Notes under the pieces: generated by a model
The model's input: the letters and a program-made list of their open reading frames with translations, nothing else
Databases searched by the model: none
What the model was told of the DNA's origin: nothing
Translations under genes and position numbers: made by a program
Assembly (NCBI GenBank): GCA_946803715.1
Contig: CAMPET010000123.1
Coordinates: forward strand, 48,831 to 112,830
Reading direction: 5' to 3'
DNA length: 64,000 nt
Origin: Beroe ovata
Lineage: Eukaryota > Ctenophora > Nuda > Beroida > Beroidae
Shown: positions 12,950 through 24,100 of the stretch, one piece after another
Numbering within the stretch: position 1 is the first letter of the stretch
How the letters are laid out: each line of letters begins with the position of its first letter

Positions 12950-13480
12950 GTTGGTCGTTGCGCGCGCCCCTGATCTACTCACTGATCTAACTCAGTTGTC
13001 AGTGAACTGAAAAGTCGTTGCCGGATGTTGTCCGCGCGAAGCAAGAAACAGTGGCCTGGACAGATAACATCCGGCAAAAAAGTCGGAGCACAATGCAATG
13101 ATAATTTGATCTTATCTGTCCATGTTTCAAGCTGTGCACACGTGTTGCGCGCGCCCGTACCCCTTTACCCTTATTTTACTCGATGAACTGAGAAGTCGTA
13201 GCGAAATGAAAAAACCAAGAAGACGCGCGTGAACAGTGGGATATTAGTATATTTGATTTGGGTCACGCAGCGCGGTCCGAAAACATATGACGCGGCATGA
13301 AAAACAGAGGGCAAATAACCTACGGCAAACAGGCCTGTTTCGGCCTTCGATGAAGGCGCGCGCGAGAAACAGGTCAGGTAACATCTGACAAAGATCGACA
13401 ATATCGAATTTGATAGACAACAGAACAGAAGCTTCTTCTTCGTTCCATGGGTTTGGGGTCGACACTCGACAGAGCATTCA
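12950..13480. repeat. CG-rich dispersed repeat, copy 1
   Basis: Shares distinctive blocks with 41.5 kb and 52.2-52.7 kb: GAACTGAAAAGTCGT, TTGGGTCACGCAGC, ACAGATAACATCCGGCAAA, the CGCGCGC-rich core and a GAAACAGGTC hairpin arm. Probably a non-autonomous mobile element or nested fragments of one. No protein-coding capacity seen. Confidence 0.6.
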
Positions 13481-13494
13481 TTCGTTGTTGGAAA

Positions 13495-13588
13495 TGGATT
13501 TCACCCTACCCCTGCTGGCGGGATTTTATTCGTCGGGCGGAATGAAAATTGCGCGCACCGACGGTAGCAGGTAGGGTAAAATCCTACA
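13495..13588. mobile_element. MITE-like element with GGATTT-CCCTAC ends
   Basis: Begins GGATTTCACCCTACCCCTGC and ends in the partly inverted GTAGGGTAAAATCCTACAA, with TGGCGGGATTTTAT and GCGCGCACCGACGGTAG inside. A near copy lies at 41602-41709 and a diverged one at 41123-41217. Ends are imperfect inverted repeats; no target-site duplication was confirmed. Confidence 0.6.
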
Positions 13589-14622
13589 AATTCATTCGCG
13601 GCATATATATATGTACGAAGCGAACAAAACGTGCGCGCGCTGTGCCGCGCATGCATAAAGCTGAAACGGTGTACCGTTTCAGCGTTGTTTTGTCCACGCG
13701 CGTTACAGAAATGTTCAGACTATCAGCATACTCCCCATTTTGTGGCAAGTTTGTTCCAATTTTGTTCCGAAATCAGGGAAAGATTAACTCTCACTCAATC
13801 ACTCAAAATGGAAGCAGGCAAAGTAAAGACTAAAAGACGTGTTCCGAATGGCTCCCACAATCGGAAACATAAAGTCGACAGAACAAATCTGTCTAGTGCA
13901 TGACTCAAAGTGAATACCTTATTCCTGTACATACCGCACTTAATCAAACACGAAAATCTTTGGTCATAATGACTATGATTAGGTTACTCAGAAACCTGTC
14001 TCATTTCGTACCACTGCATCCAAATAAATCACGAATTATACGGACTTGATGTTCCAGATCAGCAGGCTTGGAGGACTCGCATGTTGACGTCTTCCATCTG
14101 TGATCCCAGCTAAACAGGTACTCCAAAGGTAAGGTCATTGCTATAGCTAACCACCAACATCACTAATATTGATACAATGGACTGTTAGACCAACCGACAA
14201 TAGGTGATCGTAATACTGGAAGGGAATTTTGAGGAAGGGTCGTTAATTTACCAATTATGGTTCCTACTGCCCAATGATTGACCACACTATTGACAGAAGC
14301 AACGAATATCGAGAAGACTGAAGCATTCCAAGTGACACTGTATTATTGTATTGCCCAACTTATCTGGCAGGAGCTGACCTTGAAGTTCTTGAAAGAAAAT
14401 CAAACTGAAATTAGTTATAATCAATAGAAATCAACAATGATGAGTAATGTAAATAAATAAATCATTGTGAAGATAAAAACCGGATATTTAACTCCTAAAC
14501 AACTTTGAAGGTTGAAAACCTTGCAAATCGCAAATAAATCCATCAAAGTATCATGATCTATTTGAATATTAAAGGCTGGTCATGTTCATGCGTACGTACA
14601 TAACGGAGCAATATTCTCGACA

Positions 14623-17600
14623 TCAGAAGTCCAAGTCCAGATCCACAGTTGTATGGTCGACGAGATTGTCTATGTCATCTAAATCAAGGTCAGTCTGTTC
14701 AGTAAGATTCTTAGATCCACCCTTATCAGCGCTCGACACAGGGGGCGCCGTTGTTTCCACAACCTTAGAAACTTTATCATTTTTATCTCCACATTTATCG
14801 GACTGTGACATCATCTTTTGCAATTCTACTTCGTCAGGAGTCATATCAAATCTATTTCGAGACGGCTTTCCACTCTTTTCCTTCATGATTTTGAAGTCCT
14901 TGAGGCTCTTATCAAGTTTTTGTTTGATTGCAAGAGCTTTCCTCATTTTGTCTTCATCAATCTCAACAACAGGCTTTGGGGCAGCTTTGATCGAACTATG
15001 GGATCCCACTGTTATTGATTTATAATTTTGTGCACAAGCGAGTTGAAGTTTATGTATCGTAGAAATTCCGCCAGATTTAACACCGGATGATGCTGTCGAA
15101 ACTATTGTGACACCTGATGATGCAACAGGGGTAGCAGACGATGTGCTCTTGGTTGTCATTGAAACTGAGGTGCTTCCCACTGATGTACTGACCACTGGAG
15201 ATTGGCTTGTCACGGAGGGTCTTTGAATACTGGGAGCAGGAGGTCTTTGAAAGCGTGGAGTAGGTTTTATTTGTGCAGATGATGTAGCCTGAACTTGCAT
15301 TGGTGGCACTGGTCTCGGAGCAGATGGAGTTGTCTGAACTGGGGCAGTAGACGGAGTGTAGTTTAATGTCATTGTGGGTTGAAAATTCGGAATAACTGGA
15401 GGAATATTAATTTGCTCCATTCCGGGGATTGGAGGTTGAAGATCATTGCCAGGAAACATTGGAGATGCATTCCACATTTGGGGAGGAGGAGGTCTACTTT
15501 GCTGATTAGCAAATCCATTGAAATTTGGAGGTATGGGTGGACATTGATTGAAAGGACCAGCTGGTGGATTTATCATATTTGGAGGATTAAAATTTCCAAC
15601 AAATTGATTACTGAATCCCTGTGGTGCATAGGAACCTGGAGGCATCATCATCGAACTGTTATTGAGAGGTTGTTGCATCGGTGGCTGCTGCATTGGAAAG
15701 AAGCTTCCACTTGGTGCAATAAGAGGTTGATGATATGGTGGTACAACTTGATTGGCATTCCCTGCTGCATTAATCGTTTGATTTGGTACAACAGAAGCAG
15801 TCTCACTGTTTTCAGGCTTCTTCATTGAGAACTTGCTTGCAGTTTGCCATGCTGCTTCTTGCTGCTGCTCCAAAGTTTTTGTAGCTGTTGTTTTGAATTG
15901 TTCAGGAACGTTAAAAATCTTTTCAGCAGGCTTCAACATCTTTCTTATCTCTTCCTTTTCTTCTTCATTTTGTTTTTTGAATTCTGCAATCTTTTGTAGA
16001 ACCATTTGTCTTTTAGCTTCCATATCAGGAGGCAAGACTTTTCCTGTAGAGCTTGGAGTGGGATCAGTCTTAGAAGAAGTATTTTGAACTGGCATTTCCA
16101 CATTTTGCTTGATTGCCATTCCATCAGAGGTGGAAGTGTGACCTTGGCTGATTGCTGGTTTTGCGTCCCCTTTCTTTTTTGAGACTGTTTGCTGCTTCAC
16201 CTTTCCCTTATTTTTAGCAGATGGTTCATTACCATTGAGCGATTTATCATTAGCTCTCCTTTCCAGAAGTTTGGATTTTTCCCTTTCCTCTTGTAATTGC
16301 TTCCGCAAACGCTCTACTTCTAGTTTTGCTTCATCTTGTTCATCAGCTTCATCATATTCAGGAGCCAATCTGCTCTCACCCCCAAAGATTGATTGCAAAA
16401 TTGATGGACCAGCCTCTTTTGGAGGTTGAGCAAGAGGAATTTCTCCCCCATAAGCTGCAATAATCTTATCAATTGACGTGACCATATCTTCTTCTTTCAG
16501 CATTGAAAACACAGACTGAGGGAAAGATGAGAACTTTTTCTGATCACATTCTTGCAATGTGGACTTGAAACTTTGCTGCTTGAGAAATAATTTTTCGTCG
16601 AAAGGTTTGAATTTAGCTGGGAGCACTGCTTCAGGCAAAGATGGACTGCAGATCTTGGCAGGAGGGATGTCAGAGAATGGAGCAGTTTCTAAAGGATTTC
16701 TCCGATAGTTTGACGATGGAACGTCAGAAAATGGTGCTGCTTGTTCAGGATCTTGCTCATCACGCAAGTTAGGTTCAAAAAATCTTCCTTCAGATTCTGT
16801 CCTTGGTCGTTTATGTAGCTGTGCTGATTCTATAAAACGATTATTAGGATGATTACTTCCAATTCCAGAATAACTAGATGCGTATTGCTGAACAGGAGGG
16901 AAGAATTCATCATCAGAAGACTCATCTTTGTAATAAATCTGAGGATGAGATTGGGATGATGCACTTGCTTCTGACAAATTTCTTCCTCTTGAACCACTGC
17001 TGCGGTTAGTGCTATCATCACCCCTTATATCAGGGGCCTCTTCATCTTCAGCCATAATGAATGTTTGTTGGCTCTGAAAAGAGGGGTGCTGAACATGGTC
17101 ATAATTTCTTTCATGAAGATAATCTTGGGTGCGAGATGCCTGTGCCTGGTAAGGAGCCCCTTCATAGGGCTGCCCATGAATCTGCTCTATCCCCGGATAA
17201 TACTGCTGTTGCTGCTGCTGTAATCCTCTCTGAGTTGCAGATTGATGATTTTGAGACTGATTGGAATAGGGCTGACTTTGTCCACTTACTACATAAACAG
17301 AAAATTCAGACCATGATCGAAAATTTTCGAGAAAACTGAATTTTTTCTGTTTGGGGAACAGAGCAGAGATCTTTTGTGCTTGTTTTATCCTGCATATAAG
17401 ACAAACAGTAACACATAATGAGACAGCACAACGAAGCACAAACTGAGCTATGAGTAGTCTTATTACTTCTTCACTGATACCCCCGCTGCCACCTACCTCG
17501 AGTGGAATGAAGCGGGGGGTCACCCCTAAAAAATGATTCTTTGATTGGTTGTTATCATCCCTATCATTATCTTCTCTCTTTTTGTCAATATAAAGTGGGC

Positions 17601-19339
17601 GAACTGTGTAATTACTCAGATCAAAAGCTTGTTGCCGAGGCACCGGTGGTTGCAAAGGAGGGGGTAGGGAATGTCTGTGGCCTTGACTGGGAGGGACATA
17701 CTTTTGCTGATGTCCATAATAGCTGGAAGATTGTGGTGGCGGAGGCCTGGATCTATAAGATGGCTGAGCAGATTGATGCAGAGGAATTCTTTGACCTTGA
17801 TTGGATGGAGCTGGTCTTCCTCGTGGAGCGAATTGCCTATATTTTGGAATAGGAGAAATTCGATAATTGTGGGAACGGGGGGATTGGTAGTCCTCAGGAA
17901 CATCGAAACGATTAGATTGCTTTCGAGTATGTAAGGGAGGGAATGGCATCCTTTGGCTTTGTTGGGGCTGATTATCATGCCAATCCTCATCAGTTAAATT
18001 GTACTCTCGTCTACGCTCAGGAGGTTGTGAATTCCTTGGGCTAGTAGGAGACCAATGATGGTTACGAGGAGGAGAACGATAGGGAGCATGTGGAGGTGAA
18101 TGGTGGCGAGGTCCTGGAGGTGAATCATAACCTGGTGGAGTTTTGTATTCCTGCAGAGGCTCTCTCTCAAATCGATCTTGATAACCCAGACGACTGCTTA
18201 AAGCATACGACTGATCCACATCCCTGCCTTTGAGAGCAGGTATACTTGCTGTCGACGAATCCTCAGAAGAATGTCGATAGTTTGGATTAGCAGAACGAAC
18301 AGAATCGAAAGTTCTCTGGGTTGATGCTGCTCTTTGAGGTCTAGAAACCATACCCTCTGCTTTCGGATGATAACCCCCTTTTGATGATTCCAGTGAATCA
18401 TTGGCTATATTGCTGCCAGTGAGGTATGCTGGTTTCAAGGGTTTATCAGTAGGTTCCATATTGCTAGGCTCTTCATCGATTTTGCTTTGCAAGTGATGCT
18501 CGAAGTCATCTGCTGGATCAGAGAATTTATCAAGGTATGATGCTAGACCAGTCATACCTGTCTTAACTGGTTTTTCCTCACCATCAGACAAGTCACCATC
18601 AGATGATTTGTTATCTATCATTTCTTCACCATCAAGTTCAGTTGAATTGACGTTGCAGTTATCTTGCCAGTTACTAACATTCCTCTCGGCAATGGTTTGA
18701 GGATCCTCTCCATCTGAAACCTCCGGAGATGGCAAAGTAGGACTCTGAGCAATTGAAGATGCAGAATCTGAAACTTCCTGTTCTTCATCTGTTTTGTAAC
18801 CATCATCTTGAATATTAAAAGGAATACCATCAACTTCATCATTATGGTCTACCTTATGTTTCAAAACATCATCTTCTTCCCCCTCTGACTCACTTACTTC
18901 TCCTTCCTCGAGTTCAGAACCTTCAGGTGTTTTTGGACCTGGTTTATCCTCGCCATTCTCTGGGGTTTGGGGTCCATTGACAGCCGTATTGTCTTGGTCA
19001 GTTGCTTGTTCTGAGGGTACAGCTGTCTCAGAGGGTCTTGTCAGAAACATATGAGGTGCGATCGGGACTGCTGCTAAAGTACCATCAGGGAGCAGCATAA
19101 ATCCAACAGCCTGTTCACCATTAGGAGGGGCATCAAGCCTGAATCCGTAGGATAGAATCTGGCGAGTGTCGTATGACGGTAGCTTTTTTGTTTTCTTCTT
19201 TGTCTGTCTCGGGGCTCTCTGGTTCAAAATCTGTTCATCAATAGCATCTTCTGGTCGAATGTCATCGTCCAACAAGCCACTCTTGGCATCAGTCATATAA
19301 TCGATGCCAACAGGGTCGATCTTGCTATTCTTCGACAAC
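14623..19339 (-). CDS. Large alternative last exon of the RPRD-like gene (exon B)
   Basis: A 4,717-nt exon, acceptor TTCTATTTCAG at 19341/19340, stop at the low end. There is no ATG at its beginning: the frame enters through the acceptor in phase 2, matching the phase-2 donor of upstream exon 25515-25340. Spliced there, it gives about 1,865 aa. The ~1,570 residues are nuclear-looking: acidic Ser-rich first 200, then Arg/Pro/Ser-rich, a short poly-Gln near 17.2 kb, a coiled-coil stretch around EVERLRKQLQEEREKSK, and a Pro/Asn/Met-rich tail. TSIDKIIAAYG...LQSIFGG matches a motif in exon A. Residues near 17.3-17.5 kb are hydrophobic and probably intronic (see findings). It could instead belong to a separate gene with an unseen first exon. 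Confidence 0.6.
17347..17496 (-). other. Candidate 150-nt in-frame intron (exitron-like) inside exon B
   Basis: On the minus strand a consensus donor (CTCGAG, then GTAGGTGG) at 17497/17496 and an acceptor (GCTCTGTTCCCCAAACAG) ending at 17347 bound exactly 150 nt with no stop. The 50 residues it would encode include a hydrophobic run (VLRCAVSLCVTVCLICRI) out of place in a disordered nuclear protein. Splicing it out leaves the frame intact. Confidence 0.5.
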
Positions 19340-19674
19340 CTGAAATAGAATGAGGGTCAATATTGAAATAGGAGGAACTAGATGACGTATGTGAGAATTT
19401 TGTATAACGATTTGCACTGGTCCCTGAAGCTGAAGAGTGAAGGATTATGGGGGTTAAATATATTACTGCACAGCTTCCTGGGACCTGATTTCTATCCATG
19501 ATGTACCAAATACCAATCATACATATTCGTGCAAGTTCGTGACTCCTCTCTAACTTCCTACTAACTTGATTGACTTATTGGTATCTTTATCGACAAAGTA
19601 ACACATAAGTTTAAAGGAAAGCTTTGACACTATTACTGTTTGACAAATCAATGATACCAAATTGGCAATCTACT

Positions 19675-20183
19675 TCAAATTCTTATGGACAAGATCTTCC
19701 TAACATCAGCATCCATCCCTTGAATGTCGCCAGCAACCTGAGAATAATGAAATAACTACAGTAGGTACAGACTACAATAGTACAAGAAAGGTAAATTTGT
19801 CACCTAAAAAGATTAAAAATGCAATTGACTTGAAATCATTCACGCCCAATAATTCATTCTTTCTCTCTTACTTTGAAGCTTGATTTCTCGTCCATAGTGA
19901 GGTGAGCATCAAACCCTGAAATGTTCTCTTATCAGATACACTAAAAACATCAAAAAAGGTAAAATTTGGACTATGATAGGAACTTTTTTAGTGCTAAGTA
20001 TAAACATCAATATCAAAATGACCTACCACTTTCGCATTTGTCTACTTTGTTTGGCACAAAATCTCCTTGGAGCTATCTTGTTCAATGTTGAATGTTCATT
20101 GTTCTTACAGAGTTAAAGAGAGTTGGTGCGATAAAGTTTCCACTGTTCATTTCTTCAAGGACCTCAGAGACCATCACATTAAT
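19675..20183 (-). CDS. Small multi-exon gene, C-terminal part, unrecognised
   Basis: Four short exons on the minus strand join in phase: 20183-20109, 20072-20027, 19915-19872, 19737-19675 (stop TGA 19677-19675), giving 75 residues. Readable pieces are MVSEVLEEMNSGNFIAPTLF, DFVPNKVDKCESG, FDAHLTMDEKSSFK and VAGDIQGMDADVRKILSIRI. Donors GTAAGA, GTAGGT and GTAAGA are good; acceptors are adequate except the purine-rich one at 20073. The first piece enters in phase 0, so an upstream exon is needed. A minus-strand ATG frame from 20665 (MSVDSLDGETTPNPPVTTKQ) is a possible first exon, but no joining donor was found. It sits between the two alternative last exons of the RPRD-like gene, on the same strand. 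I do not recognise the family; it could be a third alternative 3' end of that gene. Confidence 0.45.
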
Positions 20184-21144
20184 CTAGCTGCTAGCAACAA
20201 TAAATGAGCAATTATAGTATCCGATGCTTGCTACTCTGATGTTCAGTGTTGTGAGCTGTTATATTGAATCAATACCACAGCCAACAACACTGGGTTCAGA
20301 TAGACAATAACCACTTAATTCATATAATGCTCAACTTTAACATTGTTCCTTCAGTCAATTTCAAAACACTTAATTCATTTGATGAAAATCATATATAATC
20401 AAAACGTTGCTCATTTTAAACCCCTCCTCATTGGGTAAGTCATTTGATGTTAGTGGTTCAATGACATGTAGCTTAATCTGTCAACATTATAAACTCGCAA
20501 ATTCTGTTTGTATGGATTATCTGCTTCACACGAACTAAAATGGTCGTTGCTATGGTAACAAGTACAGATTATTGCGCGTTTTGAGTTATTTCTTAGTTGG
20601 TGCATTTGCTTTGTGGTGACCGGTGGATTTGGTGTGGTTTCCCCATCTAAACTATCCACACTCATATCACTTTTTGCTATTCAGCACTCGCACTATGAAC
20701 GGGTCCCCTAGTCTTATCAACTTATTAACTGACTTCTTCACCCCATGGGCTGATAAGGTATGTGAATCGTGAACAATCTCTCATGTTCTTCAGCCCCTTC
20801 TCAATTAATTCGGTGACAAAGATAACTGCTGATTGAAATTGAAAACAGTACAACAGATGAAAATAGTTCACACTTCAAACAACATATATAATAAGTCCAA
20901 TTTAGAATGGTGTTATCAGAGTAAAATGATCTTCAAAGTGACACTATGAATATAGTAGTGTCATATAGGTATAGGTTACAGGTCGCCAGGTCACACAAAT
21001 AAGTTTGTAATTTCATAACATCAAATTGCTACGATTATAGGTAACTAAGATTGTTAAGAGACTAATAATGATAATGATATTGATATCGATATTATCAATA
21101 ACTGACAACTAATGAACGTTGAATCAAGTTCTATAACGGGATAA
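20184..21144. other. No firm gene; AT-rich spacer
   Basis: Contains the possible first exon of the small gene (minus strand, from 20665) and presumed 3' untranslated DNA of exon A. Nothing else is supported. Confidence 0.5.
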
Positions 21145-24100
21145 TCATAAAGTCGGGCGAAATTGTCTTGGGTCAATATAGAATTGCCTTGGCAAATTTC
21201 CATTTGCACCCATCGGAGAAAGTCCTCTACCATTCATCATGACAGGAGGCCCCCCATTCATAGAAGATGTGTTTGGAGTGGTGGGCACCAAACCAGGAAT
21301 TTGTCCTGACAAGTGGCCTACAGGACCACGAAAAGGAACAGTTGGTGGCATCATGTTGTTCATGGGCATTGGTCCCAGATGCGGCCTCTGTGCATTGCTA
21401 TAGTTTATAGGAGGCATTGGTGGCCCCAAGCTCTGGTTTGGAGTCCCAGAAGGAGTACTGAATATATTATGCTGGCTTTTTGGCGGCATAGGAGGACCAA
21501 ATGGACTTAGAGGCTGGATATTGAAGGGGACTGATGGACCATATGGAACTTGAGTAGATCCCTGAAGCACTGGTGGCCTGAAACCAGCATTGCTCATGGG
21601 TGGTAAAGTTGGACCAGCTGGTAACATTGGTGGAATGTTTCTATTATCTTGCAATGACATACCAGCGGGATTGATCTGCGGAGATTGAATATTGTAATCT
21701 CTTTTTGGATGCAAATCCCTCTCTCCCCTTTTGCTTGACTCACCACTTCGGTTCCTACATGAATCTGAACGTTTTCTTTTAGATTCATGGCTCCTGGTGT
21801 ATGTATCTTCTTTTCCATCATAACCTATACTACCATCGACTTTACCTTTGATGACAGCATCAACTTTCTCAGAAGGAAAGGTGCTAAACTTTGGAGGTTC
21901 GAATTCCTTCAAAAATGTTTTTCCAGATGGTCTTAGGTTATCACAGTCAAGCGGCTCATGTGATACTTTATCTGTGATTTCACTTTTGGGGGAGAGTGTC
22001 AGACTCTTTGAAATTATTTTCGGTTGCTTTTCTTCTTCATTTGGGTCATATCCTCGAGCTGCCCCACCGAAAACATGTTGAAGACTAGTTTCAGATCCCG
22101 GTTCTACTTCAGGATCAATGTTATACAATGAAAGAAGACGTTCAATGCTAGTGTGACAATTTTCTGGAACCTGGGGTAAGTTACTGCCACGAATTGAGTT
22201 ATCCGGAACGACTGGTCCAAATTTTTCGTCCTTCTGACATATCTTGGCAGATGGAAAAGATGAAAATGACAGTGATGGAGGCAAAGCAGGTCCAAATGAT
22301 GAATATTGTTGAAATGAAATTCCTGTATTATTGCTTGGACCAGCTTTAATGGGAGTGTTAGCTGAAGGAAGAGCAGGTCCATACATAAAAGTATTGACAT
22401 CTGAATGTGAGATGGATGGATTAAAACCAGACACACTTGTTTGTGGAAGTGAAGACTCATGTTGCTTTTGATTTGGTAATGCAGGGCCAAACTTCTCATC
22501 ATTTTTGCTTTCATTACCTGCGCTATTTGTATTCTCTTCTGGAAGCTTGGGACCATAATGCCCAGTCATGACCATGACTTGATATGATGACTGAACAGAA
22601 TTTGCTATGTTGTTTATGAATGATTCAGAGTGCGAACTGAGAATATCAAATTTCACGCTGCTTTGCCTATGTCCAATTATTTTCAGCCACGAAATCAGTC
22701 TGCTTAAAATGAAAAGAACAGCCAAATAGTAGATGCACATCCATTCCATAGTAGAAGACTCTTTGGAAATACCGTACATTTCCAAGATAGATCTAAATGC
22801 TTCATTCCGTTCTAGATTGAGACAGAATGTTGTGTAACTTAACAAAGCAGCTTTGATTGTTCTCTCCATTTTGTTGGACCTGCAAAGTTCGAGAGTTAAA
22901 CTGTACGTCTTTTCCAATACAAATTACTAAAAAATACCCAAGCTACACAGTGTAATATAATTCGATGGGTGCCCTTTCAGGCTAGTGATGAAAACTCTAC
23001 CGCATATGAAAATTCACAAGTTTAACTAATATAGGTTGATATATTACAATGGAAACGGTTGAAATTAACATAGAAACTCGGAACAGATACAAAAGTCCAA
23101 TAATAAGGAAGAATCGAAAACTGCTAAGAAAAAAGTCTTCAAGGAATTAAATTGGCGAAATAGGTAGAGGAGGACCGAAACGACGAAAAAAATTGTGAAA
23201 ACTACCTTTGAAATCCAAAGTCTTATCTATAGAGGTGTATGGGTATACTGCAAACATAGCGAAATACTGGATATCGATTTTCTAATCCAAGGATTGTCAT
23301 AAGAGAGGAAAGAATCTAAACTGAACACAAAGCTAAAGGAATGAAACTTGCTGATACCAACTTTGGAAAATCTGGCTGCTAAGCTGGAAAAAATCAGTGA
23401 TCAGTTTGTTTAGCCGAATTGAGTACATTTATCCATGAAAACACCTAGAAATAGTGAATGTGCCGAACTTTCAGGGAGATATGCAAGTTGGTTATTCAAT
23501 CGAATTTTCAGAACAAAAAGAACATAAAGAAAGAAGAATTCGTCTTATTGGTAAAAAATGCAAATGACTACAGTACAGAATACCAGCTATTCTGACAGAG
23601 CAATTGGAAAGTCTGTGAATAAGATCTATTATATACCTACCTCGTGGCTGATATATCCGGTGTAGTGACATGTGCTATTTTGGATGTTTTTGCCACACTT
23701 TTCATATTATGTCACACTACTTTGGTATTCTGTCACACTTTTTCCATATTATATCACACTATTTTTGTATTATGTCACATTTTTTTCATACTATGTCACA
23801 CTTTTTTCATATCATGGCACACTTTTTCCGTATTATGTCGCACTTTTTTCATATAACATTATGGCACACTTTTTTCCGTCTCGAAACTCGGTAAATAATA
23901 TCGTGACTTGACTCGAAAGTTGAGATAACATCATGTTTTCAACTCGGCTTCGCCCACGCTGAAAACAACCCATTATTCAACCCAGCCTCAGCTCGAGGCA
24001 TATATCGTGTCATCTCATACTTTCTCATTAAGTAACTATATAATATACGGTACTTTAGAAGATGATGTACTAAGTTCTGGTCTTCACACAATTAAAATAG

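Larger units (their letters stand above)
12607..14622. other. Convergent intergenic region: AT-rich DNA with CG-rich repeats
   Basis: Lies between the 3' ends of the con80 gene (+) and the RPRD-like gene (-). No coding sequence recognised. The centre (12.95-13.7 kb) is CpG-rich and repeated elsewhere in the window; the flanks hold presumed 3' untranslated sequence. Confidence 0.7.

Noticed and set aside
17285-17496. Alternative acceptors at 17289 and 17285 for the exon B internal intron
   Set aside because: Both would remove 208 or 212 nt and break the frame. The 17347 acceptor removes exactly 150 nt.
17061-17990. Open frames opposite or in other frames of RPRD exon B
   Set aside because: Mirror images of the long exon; composition follows the sense codons.
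20695-20757. Plus-strand exon-like frame starting MNGSPSLINLLTDFFTPWAD with a GTATGT donor
   Set aside because: No second exon or homologous domain was found downstream on the plus strand. Probably chance.
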